Origin: Paenibacillus phytorum
GTDB taxonomy: Bacteria; Bacillota; Bacilli; Paenibacillales; NBRC-103111
Length of the DNA stretch: 42,226 nucleotides
NCBI RefSeq assembly: GCF_013141715.1
Contig: NZ_WHOA01000079.1
Span: 1 to 42,226, forward strand
Direction: 5' to 3'
A model generated the notes under the pieces. The model was given only the letters and a program-made list of their open reading frames with translations. It searched no databases and was not told the DNA's origin. This document shows positions 1-8,112 of the stretch, in pieces. The translations under genes were made by a program, and so were the position numbers. The stretch's first letter is position 1; every line of letters begins with the position of its first letter.

Positions 1-217
1 ATCCAATGGAATCTAAGATTTTCCTATGAAAATTAACATTTAGAGGCGGTTCGATTGGAAATATCCAATAGTAAATGTCATGGTTAGGCCTGGATGGGAA
101 AAACAGTGGATAAACTCCAATGGTTCAATGGCTTTATTTTATCCCTCCAGCCATTCGCCTTGCTTTTTTAAAAAATAGCGTTGGATTTGAGGTCTCCAAG
201 CAGTTATTTAAACCAAA
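1..217. other. left edge, no gene seen
   Basis: I see no convincing reading frame, RNA or repeat in this stretch. It may hold the far end of an intergenic region that continues outside the window. Confidence 0.4.
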
Positions 218-241
218 AAAGCGACCCCGCGAGGTCGCTTT
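218..241 (-). terminator. intrinsic terminator after the LysE-type gene
   Basis: GCGACC (221-226) pairs with GGTCGC (233-238). The stem is extended by AAA/TTT, so it can work in both directions; on the minus strand the T-rich side follows the LysE-type gene. Confidence 0.8.
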
Positions 242-272
242 ATGATTCGATCTATTTATTAGCAAGAGAGAT

Positions 273-908
273 TTATTGAGGAGCCTTTGTTTGAAGCAGC
301 TTTAATCCCATTCCAATAAAGATAACACCCGTTATTTTGTTTAAAACCGTGCCAATCTTTGCGCTTCCTCTTACTTTTTTTGTAAGATGCGAAGAAAAAT
401 AGGCAATAAAGAGACACCATAGCAATCCAGTGAACGTAAATGTAAGCCCTAGAATAATAAATGGGATTGGACCAGAAGCCTTTTTGTCAATAAATTGCGG
501 GAGAAAGGCAATGAAAAACAAGGAAACTTTTGGGTTCGTAAGACTGGTCGCAAGCCCTTGCATATATATTTTGCTTATGTTTTGTTTGTGGGACTCAGCT
601 GCAGCACTAAAGTTTACATTTGATTTATCAAGTAACATTCGAATGCCAAGATAAACTAAATAAATAACTCCCACTATTTTAATGATATTGAATAGGAGAA
701 GTGATTTTGTGAGTATGATTGATAAACCAAAAGCAACTAGTAATGTATGGATTAAAGAGCCACTAATAATGCCATAAACCGAATAAATACCCGCATTTCT
801 CCCCTGGGAAATACTTCTTCCCACAATATACATTGTGTCAGCACCAGGAATAAGATTTAGAAGAATTCCAGTTAGCAAAAATACCTCATAATTAATTATT
901 CCATACAT
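273..908 (-). CDS. LysE/RhtB-family amino-acid exporter
   Basis: Predicted inner-membrane exporter of about 211 residues, the usual size of the LysE/RhtB family, which exports amino acids or related small molecules; the substrate cannot be told from sequence. The N-terminus has the family pattern around NLIPGADTMYIVGRS, the middle has SLTNPKVSLFFIAFLPQF, and about six hydrophobic segments cover the protein. I chose the second ATG (908) because a GGGGGTG ribosome site lies just upstream of it; the first ATG (923) has none. It is followed by a terminator at 218-241 and looks monocistronic. The upstream region contains a decayed HD-GYP fragment on the other strand. The family call is firm, the substrate unknown. 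Confidence 0.9.
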   Translation of the reverse strand: MYGIINYEVFLLTGILLNLIPGADTMYIVGRSISQGRNAGIYSVYGIISGSLIHTLLVAFGLSIILTKSLLLFNIIKIVGVIYLVYLGIRMLLDKSNVNFSAAAESHKQNISKIYMQGLATSLTNPKVSLFFIAFLPQFIDKKASGPIPFIILGLTFTFTGLLWCLFIAYFSSHLTKKVRGSAKIGTVLNKITGVIFIGMGLKLLQTKAPQ

Positions 909-990
909 ATTCGCACCCCCCATTTTTTTACGATTTTATCACATTCGAGCAAGTTGTATATAGAAAGATTTTAATTTTTTCAACTTCTAA

Positions 991-1104
991 ACCATCCCCG
1001 CACATCATGCACTGGAAGTTCTTTACGCAAACACTGGAAAGCTGTACGATATAGACATGGTCAAGCTGTTCCGTCGGCAACGTCGCGATATCCCCCTAGG
1101 CTAG
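991..1104 (+). pseudogene. remnant of an HD-GYP (c-di-GMP phosphodiesterase-type) C-terminus
   Basis: Reading from 991 to a TAG at 1102-1104 gives about 37 residues containing HHALEVLYANTGKLYDIDMV and ending FRRQRRDIPLG. From memory, the end of Bacillus-type HD-GYP domains has an ALE-L-A-G-YDxDLVKLF pattern and a closing YPLG, which this matches. A stop codon (TAA) lies in frame directly upstream and there is no start or HD motif, so only the tail survives. It sits immediately before the Crp-type gene. The assignment is inference from a short match; a chance reading frame is the alternative. Confidence 0.5.
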
Positions 1105-1147
1105 AACAGCTGGTCGTTTAATATGGCCGAAATGAGATGAATGCCTG

Positions 1148-1831
1148 GTGAAAACAATCGTTTCTTTACTCCAAAATGTCCCCTTATTTCAAGAGCTTTC
1201 GGAAGAAGATTTACAGGCAATTGCCCCTTTATTCATAGAAAAAAAAGCAAAAAAGGGCGGAATTCTTTTTCTCGAGGGTGACGAAGGTGAGGAATTATTT
1301 CTTATTAAATCAGGTGTCGTGAAAATATATCGCTTGGATGAAGCCAAGGAAATTATTCTAGCTTTGTTTCGTGATGGGGATTTTTTCGGTGAAATGTCTT
1401 TGATAGGCAGCGGTCATACTCGGTCCGCAACCGCCGAAACGATGGAGTCTTGTACACTCTATATCCTTAAACGTACGGTATTCACTCAGTTCATGGAGAA
1501 GAGCCCTAAACTATGTTTAAAGCTCCTAGAAACCACGATGGGACGACTGCGTCTTGCCAATGATCAAATCTATGACCTCACGTTCTTAGGGGTTCGCTCT
1601 CGCATCATGAAGACCATTATCCGTCTATCCGAGCAGCATGGTGTCCCTACACCGGAAGGTCTTCTGATTAATGTAAAACTTACACATCAGCAGCTAGCTA
1701 ATATGGTTGGCACTGTGCGAGAGTCCGTAACCAAGGTGCTGCAAGAGCTCCTCGATGACGAACTTATACAAATTGATAAAAAGTTAATCACATTAAGAAA
1801 TGTGGATGCCATTAAGAGCGAGATTCGATGA
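1148..1831 (+). CDS. Crp/Fnr-family transcription regulator
   Basis: A 227-residue DNA-binding regulator. Residues 10-125 form a cyclic-nucleotide-binding fold: the segment GDFFGEMSLIGSG followed by RSATA has the Glu and Arg that contact the phosphate/ribose in Crp. Residues about 150-220 form the winged helix-turn-helix (LTHQQLANMVGTVRESVTKVLQEL). There is no N-terminal cysteine cluster, so an Fnr-type iron-sulfur sensor is unlikely. The start is a GTG with only a weak ribosome site, so translation may be low. No operon partner; the next gene, mutY, is convergent. The ligand is unknown: the binding residues look kept, but many Firmicute members do not use cAMP. Confidence 0.88.
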   Translation: MKTIVSLLQNVPLFQELSEEDLQAIAPLFIEKKAKKGGILFLEGDEGEELFLIKSGVVKIYRLDEAKEIILALFRDGDFFGEMSLIGSGHTRSATAETMESCTLYILKRTVFTQFMEKSPKLCLKLLETTMGRLRLANDQIYDLTFLGVRSRIMKTIIRLSEQHGVPTPEGLLINVKLTHQQLANMVGTVRESVTKVLQELLDDELIQIDKKLITLRNVDAIKSEIR

Positions 1832-1882
1832 GAAAACCTCTATAGAGGCCATTCAGGTAAAAAAAAGAGAAAGCTTAGGAAA

Positions 1883-3007
1883 TTACTCCTCGTTTCTCTC
1901 CTGCCACTCTTTCATAATCCGTATAAAAACGTTCGGAAAAGCGTATTGATCGAGCTCGTCCGGGCCTACCCAGCGATAATGAAAAGGGATCCATTCTCCC
2001 CCATGACTTGAGCGGTTCGCGTTACTTAGCTTGGCGCGATATACCTTCATTCTCCAAACGATATGACTGAAAATATGCTCTGTATCCATGAACCACTCGT
2101 TAGGCTCAATACCGATTTGTTCCTGATCCACAAGAGCTTGACGGAGCTCACTTTTATTATCCTCATCCGAATTCCATCCCTCAGACTTCCAGGCCACATG
2201 CGGCAGCTCCCACATCCGAGCGAGCAATCCCTCTTGCGGGCGCTGCCTGATCAACCATTTCCCTTCATTCACACCTGTACCTTCTATCAAAGCCACTGCA
2301 CGCAGTTCTGGACGCGGAGGTTTAGCTTTCTTTTTGATGGGTAGGGCTTCTTCCATGCCAGCTTCACGCGCGGAGCAATGCGCCATAACAGGGCACGTCA
2401 AACAGTGCGGTGAACGAGGCGTACATACCATAGCCCCAAGCTCCATCAATGCTTGATTGAAATCACTTGCCGTACCTTCTAGGATGAGTTCGCGTGCCAA
2501 CTTCTCCATTTTGGTCCGTGTTGCAGGCTTCATAATATCTTCTTCAATTAGAAAATAGCGCGACAGGACTCGCATAACATTGCCGTCCACGGCAGGTTCA
2601 GGTTTATTATAGGCGATGCTGAGGATCGCACCTGATGTGTATGGGCCGACGCCTTTGAGCGAGGATATCTCCTCTTTATTTTGGGGGACTATACCATCAT
2701 AACGTTCGTGAACTTCTCTGACTGCCGTTTGAAGGTTTCTTGCACGCGAGTAATAGCCGAGCCCTTCCCAAGCTTTGAGCACGTTCTCCTCTGGTGCAGT
2801 AGCCAATGCTTCAACCGTTGGAAATTGATCGACGAAGCGATGGAAATACGGAATCACCGTATCTACACGAGTTTGCTGCAGCATGACTTCGGAAATCCAT
2901 ATATAATAAGGGTTTTTGCTTCTTCGCCATGGTAAATCCCGTTTATGCGTTTGGTACCAATCCAATAGATTTTTGGAAAAATAAACTTTCTGTTCTTCGC
3001 TGTACAT
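1883..3007 (-). CDS. mutY: adenine DNA glycosylase MutY
   Basis: Base-excision repair enzyme that removes adenine opposite 8-oxoguanine. 374 residues. Seen: catalytic Glu40 in ISEVMLQQTRV; the helix-hairpin-helix LKGVGPYTSGAI near 117-128; catalytic Asp141 in AVDGNV; a [4Fe-4S] cluster motif Cys195-x6-Cys202-x2-Cys205-x5-Cys211; and a Nudix-like C-terminal domain with the FSH motif (HIFSHIVW), which reads the 8-oxoG. I place the start at 3007 because AAGGAG lies six bases upstream; upstream in-frame ATGs have no such site. It is divergent from the membrane-protein gene at 3107, with about 100 bp between. All key residues are present, so it should be active. Confidence 0.97.
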   Translation of the reverse strand: MYSEEQKVYFSKNLLDWYQTHKRDLPWRRSKNPYYIWISEVMLQQTRVDTVIPYFHRFVDQFPTVEALATAPEENVLKAWEGLGYYSRARNLQTAVREVHERYDGIVPQNKEEISSLKGVGPYTSGAILSIAYNKPEPAVDGNVMRVLSRYFLIEEDIMKPATRTKMEKLARELILEGTASDFNQALMELGAMVCTPRSPHCLTCPVMAHCSAREAGMEEALPIKKKAKPPRPELRAVALIEGTGVNEGKWLIRQRPQEGLLARMWELPHVAWKSEGWNSDEDNKSELRQALVDQEQIGIEPNEWFMDTEHIFSHIVWRMKVYRAKLSNANRSSHGGEWIPFHYRWVGPDELDQYAFPNVFIRIMKEWQERNEE

Positions 3008-3106
3008 GAGCTCTCCTTCTCTATGGGACACGTTCCAGTTATAATGAATGAATGGACATGTTTTCATTATACGAGAAGTGTGGAACATAAAACTAGAGGT
3101 GAATGT

Positions 3107-3751
3107 ATGCAAAACTCAAAACAAACAGATCTGGCAAATACGAATCGGCAGGACTTGGAGAATAAAAGAAAATCCTGGATCGGTCAAGCTAACGCATTAA
3201 TCCCGCTTCTGTTCATTTGGGGCGCGGAATGGATATTCAGCGCGCTTGTTGATGTAGCGATTTATTGGCGCGACTTGGATTGGTTGAAGCAAGCCGCTTT
3301 TATCACAGCGGTTGTGGCCAGCTTGATTCAGATATGGAGCCTGCGGAAGGAATTTAGGGCTGACTCTGCTGAAGGCGCGCGTGAAAGATCAGCTGGCTCG
3401 GGTGGACATGCAGGCGCAGGGTCAAGTGCTGCTGAGCACAGTGGCTGGGGACATCCAGCGCTTCTAGTGCTGCCTGGAGCGATGCTCATTGCTGCCGTTG
3501 CCCTGCTCGAGGCCATTGGCGCTGTTAGCCCACTCTTCGCACCGGTGCTGCGAGCGTTCATTCTCGCCATCGGGTTCGTACAGGTCGGACTCCTGCTAGG
3601 TAGACCGCTTGTTTACCTTGGCTTGTGGTTGTTCGCCTTGTCTGCACTGATGGGCGTGTGGTATTTAGGTTACTCCGGTGTTGTGCTGGAAGGAATGGGC
3701 GGCATTAGCCTTATTCTAAGCGGGTATATGCTGCGCGTTTGGGGACGGTAA
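3107..3751 (+). CDS. multi-pass membrane protein of unknown function
   Basis: 214 residues, starting at an ATG preceded by AGAGGTGA. I do not recognise the family. It has a charged N-terminus (1-25), two hydrophobic segments (about 30-50 and 58-78), a flexible Ala/Gly/Ser-rich loop (about 88-115), and four further hydrophobic segments to the C-terminus. This suggests a six-segment membrane protein with one unstructured loop. It is transcribed divergently from mutY. The DNA for the loop and third segment is more GC-rich than its surroundings. No catalytic motif was seen. Confidence 0.7.
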   Translation: MQNSKQTDLANTNRQDLENKRKSWIGQANALIPLLFIWGAEWIFSALVDVAIYWRDLDWLKQAAFITAVVASLIQIWSLRKEFRADSAEGARERSAGSGGHAGAGSSAAEHSGWGHPALLVLPGAMLIAAVALLEAIGAVSPLFAPVLRAFILAIGFVQVGLLLGRPLVYLGLWLFALSALMGVWYLGYSGVVLEGMGGISLILSGYMLRVWGR

Positions 3752-3778
3752 GTGGAAAGAGCAGAAATGCAAGAATGA

Positions 3779-3956
3779 TGTAAAAAGCGCGTCAAATTCT
3801 CGCTTACACCTCCCGTTTCAGAAGAGATCGTGCAAAAAGTGCATCTAATACGGCGGATAGCTCTCATTCTCAGCTAAAAAGCAGGAGTTTGATGCACAAA
3901 ATGCATGATAACTCTTCAAATTAGAAAAAAAATGATTATTTGCTGCACTTTTTGCA
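3779..3956. repeat. four-core palindrome array, TGCA-N5-TGCA type
   Basis: Three near-identical cores of form TGCA-N5-TGCA are centred at 3837, 3899 and 3950. A degenerate fourth, TGTA-AAAAG-CGCG, is centred at 3785. Centre distances are 52, 62 and 51 bp. The same geometry with other core sequences recurs at 10063-10252, 18597-18777 and 34474-34653. The 52-bp first gap contains CTCCCG, and the last gap contains TTAGAAAAAAAATG, similar to the matching gap of the 34.5 kb array. It lies upstream of the cytochrome gene. Function unknown; it fills most of the 311-bp gap 3752-4062. Confidence 0.75.
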
Positions 3957-4062
3957 TCTTTTTGGAAATCTACCGTAACCCACTTTGTCCCTTCTGCCAA
4001 AGCTTGATACTGCCCAACTGGTAGATAGAGGGACGAAACCCCAACATAGGAGGAGTCTCGCT

Positions 4063-4470
4063 ATGGAACAAAACAAAAAGGCTTGCACTCGCGCAAGCCA
4101 GAATAAATATCTAATCGGCGCGCTCGTCATTGCGCCGATGGTTCTTACGCTCGCCGCGTGCGGCGGCGGTACTTCGGGTGGCAGCGCCGCCACGAAGACA
4201 CCAGCAGCAACCGCGGCAGCCGAGAGCAACCCTGCGTTCGTGAAGGCGCAGGAGCTCTTCACAACGAACAAATGCATCAGCTGCCACGGCGTTGATCTTG
4301 CTGGCAAAGTCGGCCCTAAGACCAATTTGCAAAAGGTCGGCAGCAGACTGAGCAGCGAGCAAATCGCGAACAAGATCAAGAATGGCGGAGGCGGCATGCC
4401 AGTCTATAAAACCACGATTTCCGAAGAGGAAATCGGACTTCTATCCGAGTGGCTCAATTCGAAGAAGTAG
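4063..4470 (+). CDS. lipoprotein c-type cytochrome (c551/CccB-like)
   Basis: 135-residue membrane-anchored electron carrier of the outer membrane face. A signal peptide ends in a lipobox LAAC with Cys33 as the lipidation site. A Gly/Ala/Thr-rich linker (34-55) is followed by a single haem domain with CISCH at 71-75 as covalent haem attachment and a likely sixth ligand Met112 in GGMPVY. This fits the small Bacillus-type c550/c551 cytochromes that feed terminal oxidases. The ATG at 4063 has AGGAGGAG upstream; a longer reading from 3985 has no ribosome site. The N-terminus before the hydrophobic segment is rather long and basic (about 16 residues). Convergent with acpS, eight bases apart. Confidence 0.92.
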   Translation: MEQNKKACTRASQNKYLIGALVIAPMVLTLAACGGGTSGGSAATKTPAATAAAESNPAFVKAQELFTTNKCISCHGVDLAGKVGPKTNLQKVGSRLSSEQIANKIKNGGGGMPVYKTTISEEEIGLLSEWLNSKK

Positions 4471-4478
4471 TCGCCGCT

Positions 4479-4865
4479 TTAGAGCTTTTCCACGATTGCA
4501 TAGGCGGCAGCCATCGATTCCGTATGGGTAATACTAATATGGATGCGGTGGCTGCCTATTAAGCCTGCCCGCAGCAGCGCAGCCTCGTTCACATGGCATA
4601 CCGGTTTGCCAAGTTCATCCGGCAGCACCTCGACGTCTTGAAAGCCAATTTGTTTGCCAATGCCGCAGCCAATCGCTTTGACAATGGCCTCCTTAGCAGC
4701 AAACCGGCCTGAAGCAAACTCAGCAAGTCTGCCTCGCCGTCTCTGCGCCAACTCTCTCTCCTGAGGCGTCAGAATCCGCTCAAGAAACCTTTCGCCCGTA
4801 GAACCCTCTAACATTTTGCGAAGCCGTGCAATTTCAACTAAATCCGTTCCGACCCCAATAATCAT
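4479..4865 (-). CDS. acpS: holo-[acyl-carrier-protein] synthase
   Basis: Transfers 4'-phosphopantetheine from CoA to the serine of acyl carrier protein, needed for fatty-acid synthesis. 128 residues, normal for the AcpS group. Seen: MIIGVGTDLVEIAR at the N-terminus with the metal-binding Asp, and FAAKEAIVKAIGCG with the second metal-binding Glu, then HISITHTESMAAAYAI at the C-terminus. The start at 4865 has AGGAG four to five bases upstream; 23 additional upstream residues are not expected in the family. It is a single gene, convergent with the cytochrome. Confidence 0.95.
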   Translation of the reverse strand: MIIGVGTDLVEIARLRKMLEGSTGERFLERILTPQERELAQRRRGRLAEFASGRFAAKEAIVKAIGCGIGKQIGFQDVEVLPDELGKPVCHVNEAALLRAGLIGSHRIHISITHTESMAAAYAIVEKL

Positions 4866-5119
4866 AGACTCCTGAGCCCCACTTTTCTTGCAACGTTGTG
4901 CGTACAATTTACATGATTCCTTGCTTGCGGTCAAGGGGTGAAGGGCTTGTCCATACTTGCCCCTAGTCTATCCTTGTTCATTCTTATGTTTGGGAAAGGT
5001 GAGCACTTCCCCCCAATGCTTACTTCGAGGTAAGTAAGTTACACTATTTTCAGCTCTTCTGCCGAGCCTCGACTAGGGGTATACTGTGTATAGATTTAAA
5101 AGCTGGGAGGCCAAACATA

Positions 5120-6097
5120 ATGAGAATCATGCCGCTAGAGAAACGTGGAATATCGAATAGCCGAGTCGTCTATGGATGTATGGGAATTGGCGGGGAATGG
5201 AATTCGACTCCTTATACAAAGGAAGATATCATCATCGCTGAAAAAGCTGTAGAAGCTGCATTGTCGATTGGCATTACGATGTTCGATCATGCTGATATTT
5301 ATAGAAAAGGCAAATCCGAGTCTATTTTCGGAGAAATCCTCAAAAAAAGACCTGATCTGCGCGACCAAATCATTCTGCAATCCAAATGTGGAATTCGCCC
5401 TAGTGACGGCGTGCTTCCAACTCGCTTTGACTTCTCCAAAAGCCATATCATAAGCTCGGTTGATGGGATTCTGCAGCGTCTTGGCGTGGAACATCTGGAT
5501 ATTCTCTTACTGCATCGTCCAGACCCGCTTATGGAACCGGAAGAGATTTCTGAAGCTTTTAATCAATTGAGATCAGCTGGAAAAGTGCGTCATTTCGGTG
5601 TATCCAACATGTCTTCCGCACAAATTCGTTTCATTCAAAATTCACTGCCAGAACCGCTCGTTGTGAATCAACTGGAAATGAGTCTAGCCCGTTTAGACTG
5701 GTTGGATCAAGGCATTTCAGTCAACCAGAAAGCTGGCTTGGACACCAATTTCGCAGACGGCATCATGGAGCATTGCCAAATGCAAGACATTCAAATCCAG
5801 GCTTGGGGCCCTCTTGCCAACGGAAAGTTCTCTGGCAGCAGTCTAGATGATGCGCCTGAAACCGTAAGACAAACAACGGCTCTCGTGCAACAATTAGCCG
5901 ACAAATATGAAACTAAACCGGAATCCATCGTGCTCGGATGGCTCATGAAGCACCCTGCTCGCATTCAACCGGTTATCGGTACGTCTTCCGCCGATCGCAT
6001 TGTCGCTTGCAAAGACGCCGTGAGAATAGCCGAATCCCTGACTCGCGAAGAGTGGTACACCCTCTATACGAGCTCCCGCGGCCAACAGATGCCTTAG
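5120..6097 (+). CDS. aldo-keto reductase
   Basis: NADPH-type oxidoreductase of 325 residues with a TIM-barrel. The catalytic tetrad is visible: Asp and Tyr in MFDHADIYRKG, Lys in LQSKCGI, His in LLLHRPDPL. The cofactor-end motifs GVSNMSS and PVIGTSSADRI are present. The sequence resembles the YdhF/YdbC-like branch of bacterial reductases; the substrate is unknown. GGGAGG precedes the ATG by about eight bases. It stands alone, ends at a strong bidirectional terminator, and is convergent with nadE. Confidence 0.93.
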   Translation: MRIMPLEKRGISNSRVVYGCMGIGGEWNSTPYTKEDIIIAEKAVEAALSIGITMFDHADIYRKGKSESIFGEILKKRPDLRDQIILQSKCGIRPSDGVLPTRFDFSKSHIISSVDGILQRLGVEHLDILLLHRPDPLMEPEEISEAFNQLRSAGKVRHFGVSNMSSAQIRFIQNSLPEPLVVNQLEMSLARLDWLDQGISVNQKAGLDTNFADGIMEHCQMQDIQIQAWGPLANGKFSGSSLDDAPETVRQTTALVQQLADKYETKPESIVLGWLMKHPARIQPVIGTSSADRIVACKDAVRIAESLTREEWYTLYTSSRGQQMP

Positions 6098-6112
6098 GTG
6101 TAGTTCACCGAT

Positions 6113-6146
6113 AACAACCCCCGACCTCTTTGGTCGGGGGTTGTTT
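6113..6146. terminator. bidirectional intrinsic terminator
   Basis: A 14-bp perfect stem (AACAACCCCCGACC with GGTCGGGGGTTGTT) and a five-base loop. T/A runs on both sides let it serve both the reductase and nadE. Confidence 0.95.
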
Positions 6147-6163
6147 TATGGCTTTGCGAAGCC

Positions 6164-6973
6164 CTACACACCCGGAATCGGGATTCGTTTATGCTCCGTT
6201 TTCAAATATTGCTTCTCAAGCTTCTCCTGCACAGCCGGATCAATTTGCTTACCTTCGAGGTAGTCACTGTTATCTCCGTATGTAATACCAAGCTCATTCT
6301 CGTCCGTCTGACCGTCCCAGAGTCCGGCTGTCGGAGCTTTATCCAACACGCTTTGCGGTACGCCAAGCTTCGAAGCAAGTGAACGCACTTGACGCTTGTT
6401 CAGCGTGCTCAGCGGCGTAATGTCGACCGCACCGTCGCCATATTTGGTGAAGAAGCCAGTGATCGCTTCAGATGCATGGTCTGTCCCTACAACGATCAGG
6501 CCAAGTTCAAAAGCAAGTGCATACTGCATAACCATGCGTGTCCGCGCTTTGATGTTGCCTTTGCCGCCGCGGCTTACATGCTGATGAACACCGATATGCT
6601 TGAGACCATACTCGACTTCAATGGCGATTTCGTCGACAGCTTCTTCAATATTATTCTCGATTTGATACTTCAAATCGAAAGCTTTGGCCACCGCGTAGCT
6701 GTCCTCGATATCCACTTGCTGACCGTATGGTTGAAACACACCGACGGTTTTGTATTCTTTGCCCTTTTCGGCCGTCAGCTCGTCCGTCGCTTTCTTGCAT
6801 AAACCCGTAGCTACAGCACTGTCGATGCCGCCGCTGATGGCAATCAGCAGGCCGTTTGCATTCGCACCCAGCACATAGTTTTTCAGAAAGTCCACACGTT
6901 TGCGGATTTCTTCATCCGCATCAATCTCCGGCTTAACGCCGAGCTTCGCGATAATTTCCGTTTGCAAACTCAT
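6164..6973 (-). CDS. nadE: NH3-dependent NAD+ synthetase
   Basis: Makes NAD+ from nicotinic acid adenine dinucleotide, ATP and ammonia, the last step of NAD synthesis. 269 residues with no glutaminase domain, as in the short Bacillus-type enzyme. Seen: PP-loop SGGIDSAVATGLC near 48-60; a GTDHASEAITGFFTKYGDGA segment in the deamido-NAD/ATP site; KAPTAGLWDGQTDE near the C-terminal third. I start at 6973 because AGGTGGAG lies about seven bases upstream; the ATG twelve bases earlier overlaps that site. Convergent with the reductase across a shared terminator. Confidence 0.97.
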   Translation of the reverse strand: MSLQTEIIAKLGVKPEIDADEEIRKRVDFLKNYVLGANANGLLIAISGGIDSAVATGLCKKATDELTAEKGKEYKTVGVFQPYGQQVDIEDSYAVAKAFDLKYQIENNIEEAVDEIAIEVEYGLKHIGVHQHVSRGGKGNIKARTRMVMQYALAFELGLIVVGTDHASEAITGFFTKYGDGAVDITPLSTLNKRQVRSLASKLGVPQSVLDKAPTAGLWDGQTDENELGITYGDNSDYLEGKQIDPAVQEKLEKQYLKTEHKRIPIPGV

Positions 6974-7084
6974 GCATCTCTCCACCTTTTCTATAGTTTG
7001 AAACCATTCATTCTTTAAGATTTAGTATAGACTTTCATTCCTGAAATTTCAAAGGTCAATCCATCGGACATGGCTCCTAAAAGC

Positions 7085-7125
7085 AAAAAGACCCCCTTGC
7101 ATCTACTGCAGGGCGGGCCTTTCCG
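7085..7125 (-). terminator. intrinsic terminator after the bacilliredoxin gene
   Basis: On the minus strand AAGGCCCGCCCTGCA folds on TGCAAGGGGGTCTT with a few G-U pairs, and a CTTTTTGCTTTT run follows. Confidence 0.8.
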
Positions 7126-7145
7126 AATCATATTTATGCTATTTA

Positions 7146-7583
7146 TTATTTGCAGAATTCATTGAAGGCACTAATTAAGTCGCCAGCAATCATATCCGCG
7201 GAGCGGTCTTCGATTTGGTGACGTTGAATGAAGTGTGCGAGTTCACCATTCTTGAATAATGCGATGGAAGGGGATGATGGCGGGTATGGCGCCAAGAATT
7301 CACGTGCTTTCGCAGTTGCATCCTTCTCTTGTCCAGCGAACACGGTGTATGTGTACGTTGGAAGTGAATCGTTTTGAAGTGCTTTGGCTACACCTGGACG
7401 ACATTGGCCGGCTGCGCAACCACAAACGGAATTGACGACTAACAGCATCGTGCCATCCTTCGATTTTTCAATCGCTTCTTCTACTTGCTCTGGTGTAAGA
7501 AGCTCTGTAATACCGAGACGAGTCAAATCTTCTCTCATCGGTTTAACCATATCTTTCATGTAAGAATCAAAAGACATTGCCAT
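7146..7583 (-). CDS. bacilliredoxin (BrxA/BrxB, YphP/YqiW family)
   Basis: Cytoplasmic thiol-disulfide protein that removes bacillithiol from bacillithiolated proteins after oxidative stress. 145 residues. The family's CGC active site is present in NSVCGCAAGQCRPG (about residues 53-66), followed by the thioredoxin-like part YTVFAGQEKDATAKAREF and the conserved PPSSPSIALFKNGEL. The ATG at 7583 has AAGGGG eight bases upstream; the next ATG two codons on is also possible. Single gene with its own terminator. Whether it is BrxA or BrxB cannot be settled here. Confidence 0.93.
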   Translation of the reverse strand: MAMSFDSYMKDMVKPMREDLTRLGITELLTPEQVEEAIEKSKDGTMLLVVNSVCGCAAGQCRPGVAKALQNDSLPTYTYTVFAGQEKDATAKAREFLAPYPPSSPSIALFKNGELAHFIQRHQIEDRSADMIAGDLISAFNEFCK

Positions 7584-7704
7584 ATGTGCCACCCCTTAGG
7601 ATTTATTAGTTACTCTCAAAACGTAATCGTTACCACTTATATTATACATCCGATAGCCATGAAAGCAAAGTCTTATGTCCCAAATAGAAATAAAGCGAAA
7701 GCTT

Positions 7705-8112
7705 TTACGCTTCCGCTTCATCTTCGTTCTTCTTACTTGAAGCCTGTCCAGGCTCATAGGAAACATCTTTATCCGGATGCGTGAAAATTCCGCTTTGCGG
7801 CACGATGCCTTTTTCAAAATATTCTCGATTCTCGGCGCTTTGGAAACCAACATCCTTAAAAGGATGAACCCATTCATCTCCGGCCATGACCTCAGGGTCT
7901 GTCTCTGCCGTCCACTGCTCTAGCGGGGAATTGTCCGATTCATACTCATGATCACCGATAACGACGCCATGTTCATTCACAAAAGCTTCTCGCGGACCGC
8001 GCCCCTGCTCGAATTGAGGGAGAAATTCAATCTCGAACGGATCGAGATCACTTTGATTCTGATTGCTCTGGTCCTGAGCTGATTTGGCCATCTTATTCTT
8101 GTCTGGACTCAT
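7705..8112 (-). CDS. small hydrophilic protein, possibly DUF3905
   Basis: 135 residues, acidic, Gln/Asn/Asp-rich at the N-terminus and Lys/Glu-rich at the C-terminus, with no membrane segment or signal peptide. The centre carries HEYESDNSPLEQW and ETDPEVMAGDEWVHPFKD, which I recall as resembling the DUF3905 family of spore-forming Firmicutes; this is from memory and unconfirmed. Its ATG overlaps the stop of the Lgt-like gene (ATGA), so the two are translationally coupled and probably act together. No ribosome site of its own. Function unknown. Confidence 0.75.
   Translation of the reverse strand: MSPDKNKMAKSAQDQSNQNQSDLDPFEIEFLPQFEQGRGPREAFVNEHGVVIGDHEYESDNSPLEQWTAETDPEVMAGDEWVHPFKDVGFQSAENREYFEKGIVPQSGIFTHPDKDVSYEPGQASSKKNEDEAEA

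Noticed and set aside
1..217. partial gene at the left edge
   Set aside because: No frame on either strand gave protein-like sequence.
5076..5085. sigma-B promoter before the aldo-keto reductase
   Set aside because: A GGGTAT box is present but no GTTT box stands at the needed distance.
7596..7877. 93-codon minus-strand frame
   Set aside because: Overlaps the coupled 135-residue gene in another frame and has no protein-like features.
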